NCBI GenBank assembly: GCA_003513005.1
Contig: DOTD01000069.1
Span: 6,001-70,000, forward strand
Reading direction: 5' to 3'
DNA: 64,000 bases
Source of the DNA: Desulfotomaculum sp.
Lineage (GTDB): Bacteria > Bacillota > Desulfotomaculia > Desulfotomaculales > Nap2-2B
Shown here: piece by piece, positions 1 through 9,914 of the stretch
Position numbering within the stretch: position 1 is the stretch's first letter
Layout of the letters: each line of letters starts with the position of its first letter
Translations under genes and position numbers: made by a program
Notes under the pieces: model-generated
What the model was told of the DNA's origin: nothing
What the model saw: only the letters and a program-made list of their open reading frames with translations
Database searches by the model: none

Positions 1-800
1 GCGGCGCCCGCCTCAGCGCGGAAACACGCGCTGTAGGCGCAGTGTTTCACGGGGAGTTTATCAGCATCCAGAATTTCATCCCGGTAAAGGTTCGTTACGG
101 GAACTTCCGCCGTAGGAATCAGATAATAGTCCGTCCCCTCAACTTTAAACATATCTTCGGCAAATTTGGGGAGCTGGCCGGTGCCAAACATGCTGCCGCT
201 GTTTACCAGAAAGGGCGGGAAGACCTCCGTATAGCCATGGTCTTTTGTGTGAGTATCAAGAAAGAAGTTAAATAAGGACCTTTCCAGAAGGGCTCCGGTT
301 CCCCGGTAAAAAACAAATCTTGCGCCGCTGACTTTCCCCCCTCTTTCAAAATCCAGCATCTCATGAAGCTCGCCAATATCCCAATGCGCTTTGACAGGAA
401 AATCAAACGGCCGGGGCGTGCCCCATTTGCGGACAACAACATTGTCATCCGAGCTTGAACCGGAGGGAACGCTCTCATGAGGTATATTCGGTATGCCCAA
501 AAGGCTGTCCCTGATTTGCCTTTCAAGCTGGCGCGTCTTTTCATCAAGTTCCTTGATTTCGCCGGAAACCTTCTTCATTTCCGAGACAAGCTCCGGAGCA
601 TCCTGGCCGAGCTTTTTAAGCCTGCCGATTTCCGTGGAGACTGTATTGCGCCTTCCTTTTAAGCTTTCGGCAAAGGCAAGAACTTTCCGCCAATTATTGT
701 CCGCTTCCAGGAAACCTTCCAGGCTTATTCCGGACCCTCTTTTTTCAAGAGCCTCCTTAACGATTTCAGGGCGGCTGCGGACAAATTTTAAATCAAGCAT
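1..800 (-). CDS. serS: Seryl-tRNA synthetase, N-terminal part (cut by window edge)
   Basis: Charges tRNA-Ser with serine in the cytoplasm. The frame opens at an ATG (complement of 798-800) with MLDLKFVRSRPEIV, the usual start of bacterial SerRS, and runs off the left edge after about 266 codons of a normal ~425. Visible are the N-terminal antiparallel coiled-coil arm that binds the tRNA (about residues 30-100) and the start of the class II catalytic core, ending in the motif 2 region (CFRAEAG). The C-terminal third with motif 3 lies outside the window. It is the last gene seen in the minus-strand run that starts at dnaA, about 120 nt downstream of serA, so serine synthesis and serine charging are neighbours. 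I see no T-box leader in the 118-nt gap before it. Confidence 0.95.
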   Translation of the reverse strand, partial: MLDLKFVRSRPEIVKEALEKRGSGISLEGFLEADNNWRKVLAFAESLKGRRNTVSTEIGRLKKLGQDAPELVSEMKKVSGEIKELDEKTRQLERQIRDSLLGIPNIPHESVPSGSSSDDNVVVRKWGTPRPFDFPVKAHWDIGELHEMLDFERGGKVSGARFVFYRGTGALLERSLFNFFLDTHTKDHGYTEVFPPFLVNSGSMFGTGQLPKFAEDMFKVEGTDYYLIPTAEVPVTNLYRDEILDADKLPVKHCAYSACFRAEAGA

Positions 801-918
801 CCTTTATTTCAAGCCTCCGAAAAATAGCTTTTTAAATACCATAGTATTGACAAACTTTACTAATTGTAACACCCGGTTTTCAATTTGTAAAATACCACAC
901 GGTTTTAAAAAAGCTTTT

Positions 919-2499
919 TTAGAGGCTGACCATCCTGACATCAAGCACTCCTTCGATGAGGGAGATTGCTTTTAAAGTTTCCTCCGGAACCGGGGCGTCT
1001 ACCGAAAGCATCATGATCGCCGTCCCGCCCCTGTCCTTACGTCCTACCTGCATGGATGCTATGTTTATGTCATGCTCACCAATCAGGACACCTACAGGGC
1101 CGATAATTCTCGGCTTATCGTAATGAGGAACATACATAAGATGACCGCTTGGTATGGTATCCACACGGTAACCGTCAATCATTACGAGATGCGCGTCATT
1201 CTTGCCCAACAGCGTACCGGCCACACATTTTTCTTCAAGGTCGGTGGACACCTTGAGAGTAATCAGGTTTGCATACCCCATAGCTTCCCCGTTCACGGAA
1301 TGGAGAACCTTCAGTCCCCTGTTTTTTGCTAAAAGCTGCGCGTTGACATAGTTCACCGATTCATTAAGCACAGGGTCAAGCAAACCCTTTATTACAGCGG
1401 TGGTTATGGGGCTTACATCGACACTGAATATTTCCCCGCTATAAATTACTTCCAGTTTGCTGAGCCGCCCGCGCAGCAGCTGGGCCAGAAATCCGCCCAT
1501 TTTTTCGGCGAGGCTTAAAAACGGACCGATCACATTAAGGGTCTGAACACTTATAGAAGGTATATTGACAGCATTTTTGGCCAGCCTGCCGTTCATGACA
1601 TCAACGATTTCTTTGGATACATCAATGGCAACATTAATCTGGGCTTCCTTCGTAGATGCTCCCAGGTGGGGAGTGGCTATAAAGTTGGGCAGTTTTAACA
1701 GAGGGCTGTCCGTAGCCGGCTCAACTTCAAAAACATCCAGCGCTGCTCCCGCTACCTTTCCTGAAAGCATGGCCTTGTATAAAGCGGCCTCATTGATCAC
1801 GCCGCCGCGGGCGCAGTTAACGATTCTTACGCCATCTTTCATTAAAGAGAAAGCCTGATCGTTGATCAAAGATAAGGTGTCTTTGGTTTTTGGAGCGTGA
1901 ATAGTTATAAAGTCAGCCCTTTTGAAAATTTCTTCCAGAGGCAGAAGTTCTACTGAAAGAGTATCGGCCTTTTCCGGGCTCATATAAGGATCATAGGCGA
2001 TAACTTCCATTTCCAGCGCATGCGCCCTTTTGGCCACTGCCATGCCTATTCTCCCCAGCCCAATAATCCCGAGGACTTTTCCCCTTAGTTCAATACCGGT
2101 AAACGACTTCTTATCCCAAATGCCTTCTCTCATCTTGGCGGCCGCCTGCGGGATGTTTCTCGCCAAGGCAAGCATCATGGCAATGGCATGCTCGGTAGCG
2201 GCAATTGTATTCCCGTCCGGGGCGTTTACTACAAGTACCCCCCTGCGTGTGGCCGCCTCTATATCTATATTATCCACGCCTACTCCTGCGCGCCCGACTA
2301 TCTTCAACCGGTCCCCTGCATTTAAGACATTTTCAGTAACCTTGGTGGCGCTTCTGACGATCAGAGCGTCAAAACCGCCGATTGTGGAAACAAGCTCCTC
2401 TTCATTCATAGGCTTACCAATGACAACCTCTATGTTTTTTTCCTTACGCAGGGGAGTAAGCCCTTCTTCGGTGACGCCATCCATAACTAGAACTTTCAA
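919..2499 (-). CDS. serA: D-3-phosphoglycerate dehydrogenase
   Basis: Catalyses NAD-dependent oxidation of 3-phosphoglycerate to 3-phosphohydroxypyruvate, first step of serine synthesis. The 526-residue protein has the long-form layout: substrate-binding domain interrupted by a Rossmann NAD domain (GLGRIGMAVAKRA near residue 150), the catalytic region with NCARGGVINEAAL and TPHLGAST, an intervening ASB domain (about 320-450), and a C-terminal ACT domain (about 455-526) that in this family senses serine. Start ATG overlaps the stop of the upstream aminotransferase gene by 4 nt, so the two are translationally coupled and form a serine-synthesis pair. Length and motifs are normal. Confidence 0.96.
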   Translation of the reverse strand: MKVLVMDGVTEEGLTPLRKEKNIEVVIGKPMNEEELVSTIGGFDALIVRSATKVTENVLNAGDRLKIVGRAGVGVDNIDIEAATRRGVLVVNAPDGNTIAATEHAIAMMLALARNIPQAAAKMREGIWDKKSFTGIELRGKVLGIIGLGRIGMAVAKRAHALEMEVIAYDPYMSPEKADTLSVELLPLEEIFKRADFITIHAPKTKDTLSLINDQAFSLMKDGVRIVNCARGGVINEAALYKAMLSGKVAGAALDVFEVEPATDSPLLKLPNFIATPHLGASTKEAQINVAIDVSKEIVDVMNGRLAKNAVNIPSISVQTLNVIGPFLSLAEKMGGFLAQLLRGRLSKLEVIYSGEIFSVDVSPITTAVIKGLLDPVLNESVNYVNAQLLAKNRGLKVLHSVNGEAMGYANLITLKVSTDLEEKCVAGTLLGKNDAHLVMIDGYRVDTIPSGHLMYVPHYDKPRIIGPVGVLIGEHDINIASMQVGRKDRGGTAIMMLSVDAPVPEETLKAISLIEGVLDVRMVSL

Positions 2500-3650
2500 G
2501 ATACCTCTTCCTCCCCTAAAAAAATCTTTTCAGCAGCCCTTAAGCCGGCGCCTGGTTCTATTTTGCAGCCAATCTGCTGAAGGGCCATTTCAAGCCCTCC
2601 TAAAGCTATTATTATATCCATTTTGTCAGCATAACCCATATGAGCTATCCTGAAGATTTTCCCCTTTAAATGACCCTGTCCGCCCGCAAAAACAATTCCA
2701 TATTGTTTGCGCAATATCTTGCGCAGGTTTTCCACATCATATCCTTCCGGAGCAAAAGCAGACGTAACGGTAGGCGAAGCACAGCGATTTTCGGCAAGAA
2801 GCTTCAGGCCAAGCGCTTTTACACCCGCACGGGCTGCCCTGGCTAAAAGCAGGTGGCGCTCGTAGACGTTTTTCATGCCTTCTTCAAGCATCATGTCAAG
2901 GGCTGCGTTCAAACCGAAGAGAAGCGACACATTTGGTGTATATGCCGTATTCCACTTGGCTATAGATTTCTTCGCCGCCGGCAGGCTGAAATAAAAGCGC
3001 GGGGAAGTGTTTTGGTCAATAATTTTCCAGGCTTTGTCGCTTACACTGATCATGGACAGGCCGGGCGGAAGCATGAATGCTTTCTGTGAAGCGGTGACTA
3101 CAATATCCACCTTCCACTCATCAGTTTTTAACTCAATTCCGCCCATTCCGCTTACACCATCCACCATTAAAAGAGCATCCGTGCCGGATACCAAAGCGCT
3201 TATCCCGGCGATATCGTTGATTACCCCCGTGGATGTTTCATTTTGGGTGGCTAGTACGGCTTTGTAACTGCGGCTGGCCAGCTTCTCTTCAACTACACGC
3301 AGATCAACTTCCCTGCCCCATTCAAAATTAACCTCGTCGACATCAGCGGAGTATGCTTTCGCTATATTGGCGAACCTTTCACCGAAATTACCGGTAATCA
3401 GCGCCAGGACACTGTCCCCCGGGTTTATTACATTGGCAACGGCTGCTTCCATTGCGCCCGTTCCAGAATTTGTGAGCACAAAAAGATCGTTTTTCGTCTG
3501 AAAAACTTCTTTTAGTTTTCCCGCGACGACACTTAAAAGATTTGCGAAATCTTCACTGCGGTGCCCTATAATGGGCATCGACATCGCTGCTGTCACTGCC
3601 GGCGGAAGTGGTGTCGGACCCGGGATCATTAAATATTGTTTGCCCTTCAT
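2496..3650 (-). CDS. Class V aminotransferase, likely phosphoserine/serine-glyoxylate type
   Basis: PLP-dependent fold-type I aminotransferase of 384 residues. The PLP-binding lysine is in SQKAFMLPPG (about residue 190) and the cofactor aspartate in LMVDGVSGMGG. N-terminal MIPGPTPLPPAV and GHRSEDF are typical of the alanine-glyoxylate/serine-pyruvate aminotransferase branch. It overlaps serA by 4 nt, and no serC-type gene is seen, so it probably supplies the transamination of 3-phosphohydroxypyruvate to phosphoserine, as proposed for this arrangement in related Firmicutes. The substrate is inferred from context; alanine-glyoxylate activity is the alternative. Confidence 0.88.
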   Translation of the reverse strand: MKGKQYLMIPGPTPLPPAVTAAMSMPIIGHRSEDFANLLSVVAGKLKEVFQTKNDLFVLTNSGTGAMEAAVANVINPGDSVLALITGNFGERFANIAKAYSADVDEVNFEWGREVDLRVVEEKLASRSYKAVLATQNETSTGVINDIAGISALVSGTDALLMVDGVSGMGGIELKTDEWKVDIVVTASQKAFMLPPGLSMISVSDKAWKIIDQNTSPRFYFSLPAAKKSIAKWNTAYTPNVSLLFGLNAALDMMLEEGMKNVYERHLLLARAARAGVKALGLKLLAENRCASPTVTSAFAPEGYDVENLRKILRKQYGIVFAGGQGHLKGKIFRIAHMGYADKMDIIIALGGLEMALQQIGCKIEPGAGLRAAEKIFLGEEEVS

Positions 3651-3745
3651 TTTTGTCTCTCCCTTCTTATTTCGAACGCTCCCGTTAAAAATTTAAAACC
3701 TCTTGTCCCTGAATAAAAACAAGGGAAGAAGTTTTTAAGATACTT

Positions 3746-4306
3746 TTAAAGGCCTAAAAAGTATTTATGGAAACGTTGATCAGCCGTTAGTTCAGGATGA
3801 AATGTTGCAGCCAGCATTTTATTTTGTCTGGCCATGACAATCTGACCGTTGTAACTTGCCAGTACCTCTACGTTGGGGCCGGCGCCTGTTATCTGGGGCG
3901 CACGTATAAAAACCGCCCTGAAAGACTCCTCCCCCAGGACCGGTATCGGCAAGTCCTCTTCAAAACTGTCCACCTGGCGTCCAAAGGCGTTTCTTCTTAT
4001 TTTCAGGTCCATTAACCCAAGGCCTGGCAAAGTTGAATCTTCTATCTCTTTCGCCATCAGGATAGCCCCTGCGCAGGTGCCTAAAATAGGCAGGCCTTCG
4101 TTAACCAGTAAGCAGATTCTGTCAAAAAGCTCGTAATCGGCCAGAAGTTTACTGATAGTTGTACTTTCACCCCCGGGAATGATCAAGGCGTCAACGCTTT
4201 GCAGATCTCCCGGCTTGCGAACCTGACAGGAGCTGACACCTAAGCCCGCCAATATCAGCTGGTGTTCCCTAAAAGCGCCCTGTAATGCTAAAACGCCGAC
4301 TATCAC
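3746..4306 (-). CDS. pdxT: Pyridoxal 5'-phosphate synthase glutaminase subunit
   Basis: Class I glutamine amidotransferase that releases ammonia from glutamine and channels it to PdxS for DXP-independent PLP synthesis. The 186-residue protein starts MIVGVLALQGAFREH and shows the oxyanion strand PGGESTT, the nucleophile elbow GTCAGAIL with the catalytic cysteine (about residue 78), and the His-Glu pair in FHPELT near the C-terminus, all in expected places. It starts 4 nt after pdxS, so the two subunits are co-translated. PLP made here serves the adjacent aminotransferase and glyA. Confidence 0.96.
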   Translation of the reverse strand: MIVGVLALQGAFREHQLILAGLGVSSCQVRKPGDLQSVDALIIPGGESTTISKLLADYELFDRICLLVNEGLPILGTCAGAILMAKEIEDSTLPGLGLMDLKIRRNAFGRQVDSFEEDLPIPVLGEESFRAVFIRAPQITGAGPNVEVLASYNGQIVMARQNKMLAATFHPELTADQRFHKYFLGL

Positions 4307-4310
4307 TGCG

Positions 4311-5195
4311 CTACCAACCCCGATCCTGCATTCTTTGTTCAGGAAGAATAGCCGCTATTTCAAGTCCAGGCATAGCTGTGCCCAGATTTTTTGAAACTTC
4401 AGCAAGAACTGAAGGATCATTGTAATGAGTAGTTGCCGCTACAATTGCACGGGCTCTTGCAGGGGCATTTTCCGACTTAAATATTCCGGAGCCTACGAAA
4501 ATGCCGTCGCAGCCCAGCTGCATCATCATCGCGGCGTCTGCCGGCGTGGCTATTCCGCCTGCGGCGAAATTTACCACGGGAAGCTTCCCCTCACGGGCGA
4601 TTTTGAGCACAAGGTCATAAGGCGCGCGCATTTCCTTGGCCGCCGACATAATTTCCTCTTCAAGCAAATTGGACAGGCGTCTAATTTCACCGGCAACCAG
4701 GCGCATATGGCGCACGGCTTCAACAACATTGCCCGTTCCAGGCTCACCCTTCGTCCGGATCATGGCCGCGCCTTCGCCGATGCGCCTGAGAGCCTCTCCA
4801 AGGTTGCGGGCGCCGCAGACAAAAGGCACATCAAAAGCATGCTTGTTTATGTGATGCTGCTCGTCGGCCGGCGTCAATACCTCACTTTCATCTATATAAT
4901 CAACGCCCAACTCCTGTAAAATCTGCGCTTCGGCAAAATGGCCTATCCGGGCTTTGGCCATTACCGGGATGGTTACTGCTTCCATAATTTTTATAATAAC
5001 AGTGGGATCGGCCATCCGCGCCACTCCGCCGGCAGCCCGAATATCCGCCGGAACCCTTTCTAAAGCCATAACCGCGCAGGCGCCTGCCTCCTCCGCTATT
5101 TTGGCCTGTTCCGGCGTTGTGACATCCATAATAACTCCGCCCTTGAGCATTTCCGCAAGGCCGGTTTTTACTGTCCAGGTTCCCTTCTGAGCCAC
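4311..5195 (-). CDS. pdxS: Pyridoxal 5'-phosphate synthase subunit PdxS
   Basis: The (beta/alpha)8-barrel synthase subunit that condenses ribose 5-phosphate, glyceraldehyde 3-phosphate and ammonia into PLP. 294 residues, normal for the family. Motifs include VIMDVTTPEQAKIAEEAGA, the lysine in VMAKARIGHF, RTKGEPGTGN and the phosphate-binding FAAGGIATPADAA / GSGIFKS. Lies 47 nt downstream of gyrA on the same strand, with pdxT right behind it, so it is probably transcribed with the gyrase genes or from a promoter inside gyrA. Confidence 0.97.
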   Translation of the reverse strand: MAQKGTWTVKTGLAEMLKGGVIMDVTTPEQAKIAEEAGACAVMALERVPADIRAAGGVARMADPTVIIKIMEAVTIPVMAKARIGHFAEAQILQELGVDYIDESEVLTPADEQHHINKHAFDVPFVCGARNLGEALRRIGEGAAMIRTKGEPGTGNVVEAVRHMRLVAGEIRRLSNLLEEEIMSAAKEMRAPYDLVLKIAREGKLPVVNFAAGGIATPADAAMMMQLGCDGIFVGSGIFKSENAPARARAIVAATTHYNDPSVLAEVSKNLGTAMPGLEIAAILPEQRMQDRGW

Positions 5196-5242
5196 GTCTT
5201 ACTCCTCCAGTAATTGTAAAATTATACTAAACCTATTTATTC

Positions 5243-7669
5243 CTATTCCTCTTCCTCTGAACTAATCCTGGCTACTCCTACAACAAGGTCATCCTTATCC
5301 AAACGCATAATCAGAACACCCCGGGTGGAACGGCCCATAACTGAGATTTCGCTTGTTTTCATTCTGATTATAATTCCTTCTTTGGAGATCAGCAAAAGCT
5401 CTTCGTCTTCCTTGACAACTTTAAGAGCGACTACAGGACCTGTTTTGGGGCTTGTCTTAATGTTGATTACTCCATGGCCGCCTCTATTTTGAAGGCGGTA
5501 GTTTTTAACCGGTGTGCGCTTGCCGTGGCCGTTTGCGGTAACGACAAGCACATGGTCCCGGGGTGTAATTACACCTAGACCAACAACAACATCGTCTTTT
5601 TCCAGCAATATGCCCCTGACGCCGCGTGAAGTCCTCCCGTGAGACGAGACCTGTTCTTCATTGAATTTTATAGCTAATCCGTTTCTGGTGCCGATGATTA
5701 CTTCACTGTTCCCATCGGTCAGCATTACATCAACCAGATCGTCGTCTTCGTCCAGGGTAACCGCGATTACCCCGCCTTTTCGGTTGCTGTCAAAAGCGTC
5801 CAGGCGAGTTTTCTTTACAACTCCCTTGCTCGTGGCCATAAACAAATATGAGTCAGGGTCAATCTTTTTGACAGGAATTATCGCGGTTATTTTTTCACCC
5901 GCCTCCAGGGACAGCAGGTTTACCAGAGGAAGTCCCTTGGCCTGCCTGACGGCTTCCGGTATTTCATAGACTTTTAGGCGGTAAGCCTTGCCTTTGCTTG
6001 TAAAAAACATCAAATAATGATGTGTGTTGGAAATGAAAAGATGCTGCACAAAATCCTCTTCCTTTGTGCCCATCCCCAAAACACCGCGGCCGCCTCTTCT
6101 TTGCCTGCGGTATGTATCCAGGGGGATCCTTTTGATATAGCCCTGGTTGCTCACCGTAATCACAACTTCTTCTTCGGCAATCAAATCTTCGTCATTCAAG
6201 TTTACTTCTTCTGTTAATATCTGAGTCCTTCTCTGGTCGGAAAATTTTTCTTTTATATCTTTAAGTTCTTCTTTGATAATTTGATATACTTTTGCCTCAT
6301 CAGCCAGAATGCCGCGCAAGGTTGAAATCTTTTCTCTCAGCTCTTCATATTCACGGTCAAGTTTTTCCCTTTCCAACCCGGTCAGGCGCTGCAGGCGCAT
6401 GTCCAAAATTGCGTCAGCTTGTTTCTGAGTAAGATCAAAGCGCTCACAAAGAGCCTTTCTGGCAATTTCCACCGTTCTGGAAGAGCGTATTGTTTCAATG
6501 ACCTGGTCGATGTGGTCAAGGGCGATTATTAAGCCCTCGACAATATGGATTCTTTCTTCGGCCTTGTTCAGTTCAAATTTGGTTCTTCTCGTGACAACTT
6601 CTTTTTGATGCTTCAGGTAGTGGTAAAGAATCTCACGCAAGTTAAGGACCTGTGGTTTTCCTTCGACAAGCACAAGCATAATTACACCGAAGCTTTCCTG
6701 AAGCTGTGTGTGTTTATAAAGATAATTCAGGATTACCTGGGGATCAACGCCGCGTCTTAACTCAATGACTACCCGCAGTCCCTTACGGTCCGATTCATCC
6801 CTTAAATCGGTTATACCGTCAATCTTTTTTTCTTTAACCAGCTCGGCAATTTTTTCAACCAGCCTTGCTTTATTAACCATATATGGTATCTCATTGACGA
6901 TAATAGCTTCTTTTCCGCTGCCGATTTTTTCGATCTCTGTCTTTGCCCTCATTTTGATCGAACCCCGGCCGCTGCTGTATGCTTCCCTTATTCCCCGATG
7001 GCCCATGATAAATCCGCCGGTAGGAAAATCTGGCCCTTGTACTTTGTCCATAATCTGTTCAACAGTTGTCTGCGGATCATCGATCAGCATGATGATACCG
7101 TCAATAACTTCGCCTAAATTATGGGGCGGGATGTTCGTCGCCATACCGACAGCTATTCCCGACGAACCGTTGATCAGAAGGTTTGGTATACGGGAAGGCA
7201 GGATAACAGGCTCCTCATCAGTTTCATCATAGTTGGGTATAAAATCAACCGTTTCCTTGTCAATGTCCGTCAGCATGGCGCCGGCTATTTTAGCCAGGCG
7301 GGCTTCAGTATAACGCATCGCCGCAGGAGCGTCGCCGTCCAGTGAACCGAAATTGCCATGCCCGTCAATCAAAGGATAACGGCAGGCAAAATTTTGGGCA
7401 AGCCGGACCATGGCGTCATAAACAGACACATCACCGTGAGGATGAAATTTCTGAAGGACAAAACCAACAACATTGGCGCTCTTGCGGTGAGGTTTTTCAG
7501 ATGTCATGCCGAGCTTGTACATTCCGTAAATTATTTTCCTGTGTACGGGTTTTAGACCGTCACGGACATCCGGCAGGGCGCGCCCTATGATAACACTCAT
7601 CGCATAATCAAGATAGGAGTGTTTCATCTCTTCATTTATGTCAATATCCTTAAACTTACCAAGAATCAC
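5243..7669 (-). CDS. gyrA: DNA gyrase subunit A
   Basis: Breakage-reunion subunit of gyrase, which introduces negative supercoils. 808 residues. The N-terminal winged-helix/tower part carries the catalytic tyrosine in AAMRYTEARL (about residue 122) and the quinolone-determining region HPHGDVSVYDAM. The C-terminal beta-pinwheel contains the GyrA-box QRRGGRG (about 533) and repeated blades with G-RG motifs (TSRGVRGI, NRGGHGVINI, STRGVLIM). An acidic tail ends the protein. Downstream of gyrB with a 27-nt gap. Nothing unusual in length or motifs. Confidence 0.97.
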   Translation of the reverse strand: MILGKFKDIDINEEMKHSYLDYAMSVIIGRALPDVRDGLKPVHRKIIYGMYKLGMTSEKPHRKSANVVGFVLQKFHPHGDVSVYDAMVRLAQNFACRYPLIDGHGNFGSLDGDAPAAMRYTEARLAKIAGAMLTDIDKETVDFIPNYDETDEEPVILPSRIPNLLINGSSGIAVGMATNIPPHNLGEVIDGIIMLIDDPQTTVEQIMDKVQGPDFPTGGFIMGHRGIREAYSSGRGSIKMRAKTEIEKIGSGKEAIIVNEIPYMVNKARLVEKIAELVKEKKIDGITDLRDESDRKGLRVVIELRRGVDPQVILNYLYKHTQLQESFGVIMLVLVEGKPQVLNLREILYHYLKHQKEVVTRRTKFELNKAEERIHIVEGLIIALDHIDQVIETIRSSRTVEIARKALCERFDLTQKQADAILDMRLQRLTGLEREKLDREYEELREKISTLRGILADEAKVYQIIKEELKDIKEKFSDQRRTQILTEEVNLNDEDLIAEEEVVITVSNQGYIKRIPLDTYRRQRRGGRGVLGMGTKEEDFVQHLFISNTHHYLMFFTSKGKAYRLKVYEIPEAVRQAKGLPLVNLLSLEAGEKITAIIPVKKIDPDSYLFMATSKGVVKKTRLDAFDSNRKGGVIAVTLDEDDDLVDVMLTDGNSEVIIGTRNGLAIKFNEEQVSSHGRTSRGVRGILLEKDDVVVGLGVITPRDHVLVVTANGHGKRTPVKNYRLQNRGGHGVINIKTSPKTGPVVALKVVKEDEELLLISKEGIIIRMKTSEISVMGRSTRGVLIMRLDKDDLVVGVARISSEEEE

Positions 7670-7696
7670 TGCTGTTTCGCTTCCCTTAAATGAATT

Positions 7697-9610
7697 TTAT
7701 ACGTCCAGGTTGCGGACATTGAGAGCGTTTTCCTGAATAAATTCCCGCCGCGGCTCAACCTGGTCCCCCATCAGCATTGAAAATACAGTGTCCGCCTCAA
7801 TCGCATCTTCAAGGTTTACTCTCAGCATAGTCCTTTTTTCGGGATTCATTGTAGTTTCCCAGAGCTGCTCCGGGTTCATCTCGCCAAGCCCTTTATAACG
7901 TTTTATGGATATGCCGTTTCTGCCGGTTGTTTCCAGCAGTTGTTCCAGTTCGGCATCGTTATAAACATAGTGCTGCATCTTGCCCCTGGATACCTGAAAC
8001 AGCGGCGGCTGAGCTATATAAACATAACCGTGTTCGATTAACTGCCGCATATACCTATAGAAAAAAGTCAACAGCAGCGTCCTGATATGAGAACCGTCAA
8101 CATCAGCGTCGCTCATGATGACAATCCTGTGGTAGCGCGCTTTGGTGATATCAAAATCCTCGCTTATTCCAGTACCAAAGGCTGTAATCATAGCCCGGAT
8201 TTCTTCGTTAGCCAGAATTTTATCCAGCCTGGCTTTTTCCACATTGAGAATTTTGCCCCTTAACGGGAGTATAGCCTGAAAACGGCGGTCGCGGCCCTGT
8301 TTGGCGGAACCTCCAGCCGAATCGCCTTCGACAAGGTAAATCTCGGACTCAGCAGGATTCCGCTCCGAGCAGTCCGCAAGTTTACCCGGCAGTGTGGAAC
8401 TTTCCAGCGCAGTTTTTCTTCTGGTAAGTTCCCTGGCTTTCCTCGCTGCCTCACGCGCCCTGGACGCGGTAACTATCTTTTCAATTAATCTCCTGGAAAT
8501 GGCGGGGTTTTCCTCTAAAAATGTGGTTATTCCGTCCGCTACAACAGAATCAACAACACTTCTGACAATAGTGTTCCCAAGTTTGGTTTTAGTCTGTCCC
8601 TCAAACTGCGGTTCGGGAACTTTAATACTGATCACTGTAGTCAGCCCCTCGCGGATATCTTCTCCGGAAAGTGCAGACATACCGTTTTTAAGTAAATTAT
8701 TTTTTCGGCCGTAATCATTGACGGCTCTGGTCAGGGCGCTTTTAAAACCCGCTTCGTGCGTTCCGCCGTCAACTGTATGAATATTATTGGCGTATGAAAA
8801 CATGCTTTCCACGTAACCGTCTGTATACTGCAAGGCAATCTCAACCTGAATATCTTCTTTTTCCTTGCTGAAATAGATGGGGTTATGCAGAGCGCCCTTG
8901 TTTTTATTTAAATACCTGACAAAATCCTTAATACCGCCTTCATACTGAAAGCTGAACTCCTGATCCGTCCGTTCATCTTTTAATAATATCTTCAAACCTT
9001 TATTTAAAAAAGAAAGTTCCCTCAACCTTTGAATAACAGTTTCCTGATTAAATTCGGTCTCCTCGAAAATTTCAGGATCGGGTTTAAAAGTAATTTTTGT
9101 GCCTGTACAACCTGCGCTTACCGGGCCGCGTTCTTCTAAAGATGTTACTGCCACCCCGCGGCAATATTTTTGAAAGTAAACAAAGTTATCCCTGTTTACT
9201 TCTACTTCAAGCCATTCGGAAAGGGAGTTAACTACAGATACTCCTACGCCATGCAATCCTCCGGAAACCCTGTAACCTTTACCTCCAAATTTACCGCCGG
9301 CATGGAGTATGGTTAAAACCGTTTCGACAGCCGGTAAACCTGTTTTTGGATGTATACCAACGGGAATACCTCTCCCGTCGTCAATAATTGCAACACTTTC
9401 ATCTTTATTCAGGACAACTTCGATACAACTGCAGAATCCTGCCACAGCCTCATCTATGCTGTTATCCACTACCTCGAAAATAAGGTGATGGAGGCCTCTT
9501 GCGCCGGTGCTGCCAATATACATGCCCGGCCTTAGCCTTACGGCCTCCATTCCTTCCAATACCTGAATCTCACCTACGTCATAGTCGCCGTTATTTTCTT
9601 TAAAATCCAA
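7697..9610 (-). CDS. gyrB: DNA gyrase subunit B
   Basis: ATPase subunit of gyrase. 637 residues: GHKL ATP-binding domain (NSIDEAVAG, DDGRGIPVG, GLHGVGVSVVN), transducer domain with the QTKTKLGN lysine, TOPRIM domain (EGDSAGGSAKQGRDR and DADVDGSHIRTLL) and the C-terminal GyrA-interaction region (RYKGLGEMNPEQLWETTM). Lies between remB (18-nt gap) and gyrA (27-nt gap), the usual Firmicutes order except that recF is not upstream. Confidence 0.97.
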   Translation of the reverse strand: MDFKENNGDYDVGEIQVLEGMEAVRLRPGMYIGSTGARGLHHLIFEVVDNSIDEAVAGFCSCIEVVLNKDESVAIIDDGRGIPVGIHPKTGLPAVETVLTILHAGGKFGGKGYRVSGGLHGVGVSVVNSLSEWLEVEVNRDNFVYFQKYCRGVAVTSLEERGPVSAGCTGTKITFKPDPEIFEETEFNQETVIQRLRELSFLNKGLKILLKDERTDQEFSFQYEGGIKDFVRYLNKNKGALHNPIYFSKEKEDIQVEIALQYTDGYVESMFSYANNIHTVDGGTHEAGFKSALTRAVNDYGRKNNLLKNGMSALSGEDIREGLTTVISIKVPEPQFEGQTKTKLGNTIVRSVVDSVVADGITTFLEENPAISRRLIEKIVTASRAREAARKARELTRRKTALESSTLPGKLADCSERNPAESEIYLVEGDSAGGSAKQGRDRRFQAILPLRGKILNVEKARLDKILANEEIRAMITAFGTGISEDFDITKARYHRIVIMSDADVDGSHIRTLLLTFFYRYMRQLIEHGYVYIAQPPLFQVSRGKMQHYVYNDAELEQLLETTGRNGISIKRYKGLGEMNPEQLWETTMNPEKRTMLRVNLEDAIEADTVFSMLMGDQVEPRREFIQENALNVRNLDV

Positions 9611-9628
9611 TACAAAACCTTCCTTTGC

Positions 9629-9895
9629 TTACTGTTTCTTTGGAAAGACGCTTTCCAAAATACTATCCGACCTTTTCTTTAAAGTAGCGCTCGAAACGGG
9701 TGAAATAAAAACACCGCGGTCCGTAATTATAAATGCTCTCCCCGATCCCTCATCAGCAAGATCATGGACAAAATTCTCCTCTTTTACAACTGCCAGGTAA
9801 TCTTTAACTATAGATGACTTTTCTACATTGCTGTTTAGAATCATAATTATACATTTTCCTGGGATAGCCACATCTCCTCCCAAATGGATAAGCAT
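9629..9895 (-). CDS. remB: RemB-like DUF370 DNA-binding regulator
   Basis: 88-residue protein of the DUF370/RemA-RemB family; in Bacillus subtilis the homologue next to gyrB (YaaB) influences matrix gene expression. Starts MLIHLGGDVAIPGKCI and contains the conserved GRAFIITDRGVFISPVSS stretch. In relatives recF sits directly before this gene; here it begins 19 nt after dnaN. The role is taken from the family; no regulatory target can be read from the sequence. Confidence 0.85.
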   Translation of the reverse strand: MLIHLGGDVAIPGKCIIMILNSNVEKSSIVKDYLAVVKEENFVHDLADEGSGRAFIITDRGVFISPVSSATLKKRSDSILESVFPKKQ

Positions 9896-9914
9896 CTAAA
9901 ATTCGCCACCTAAC

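Noticed and set aside
800..918. T-box or serine-responsive leader before serS
   Set aside because: The gap is too short and shows no T-box sequence or specifier stem.
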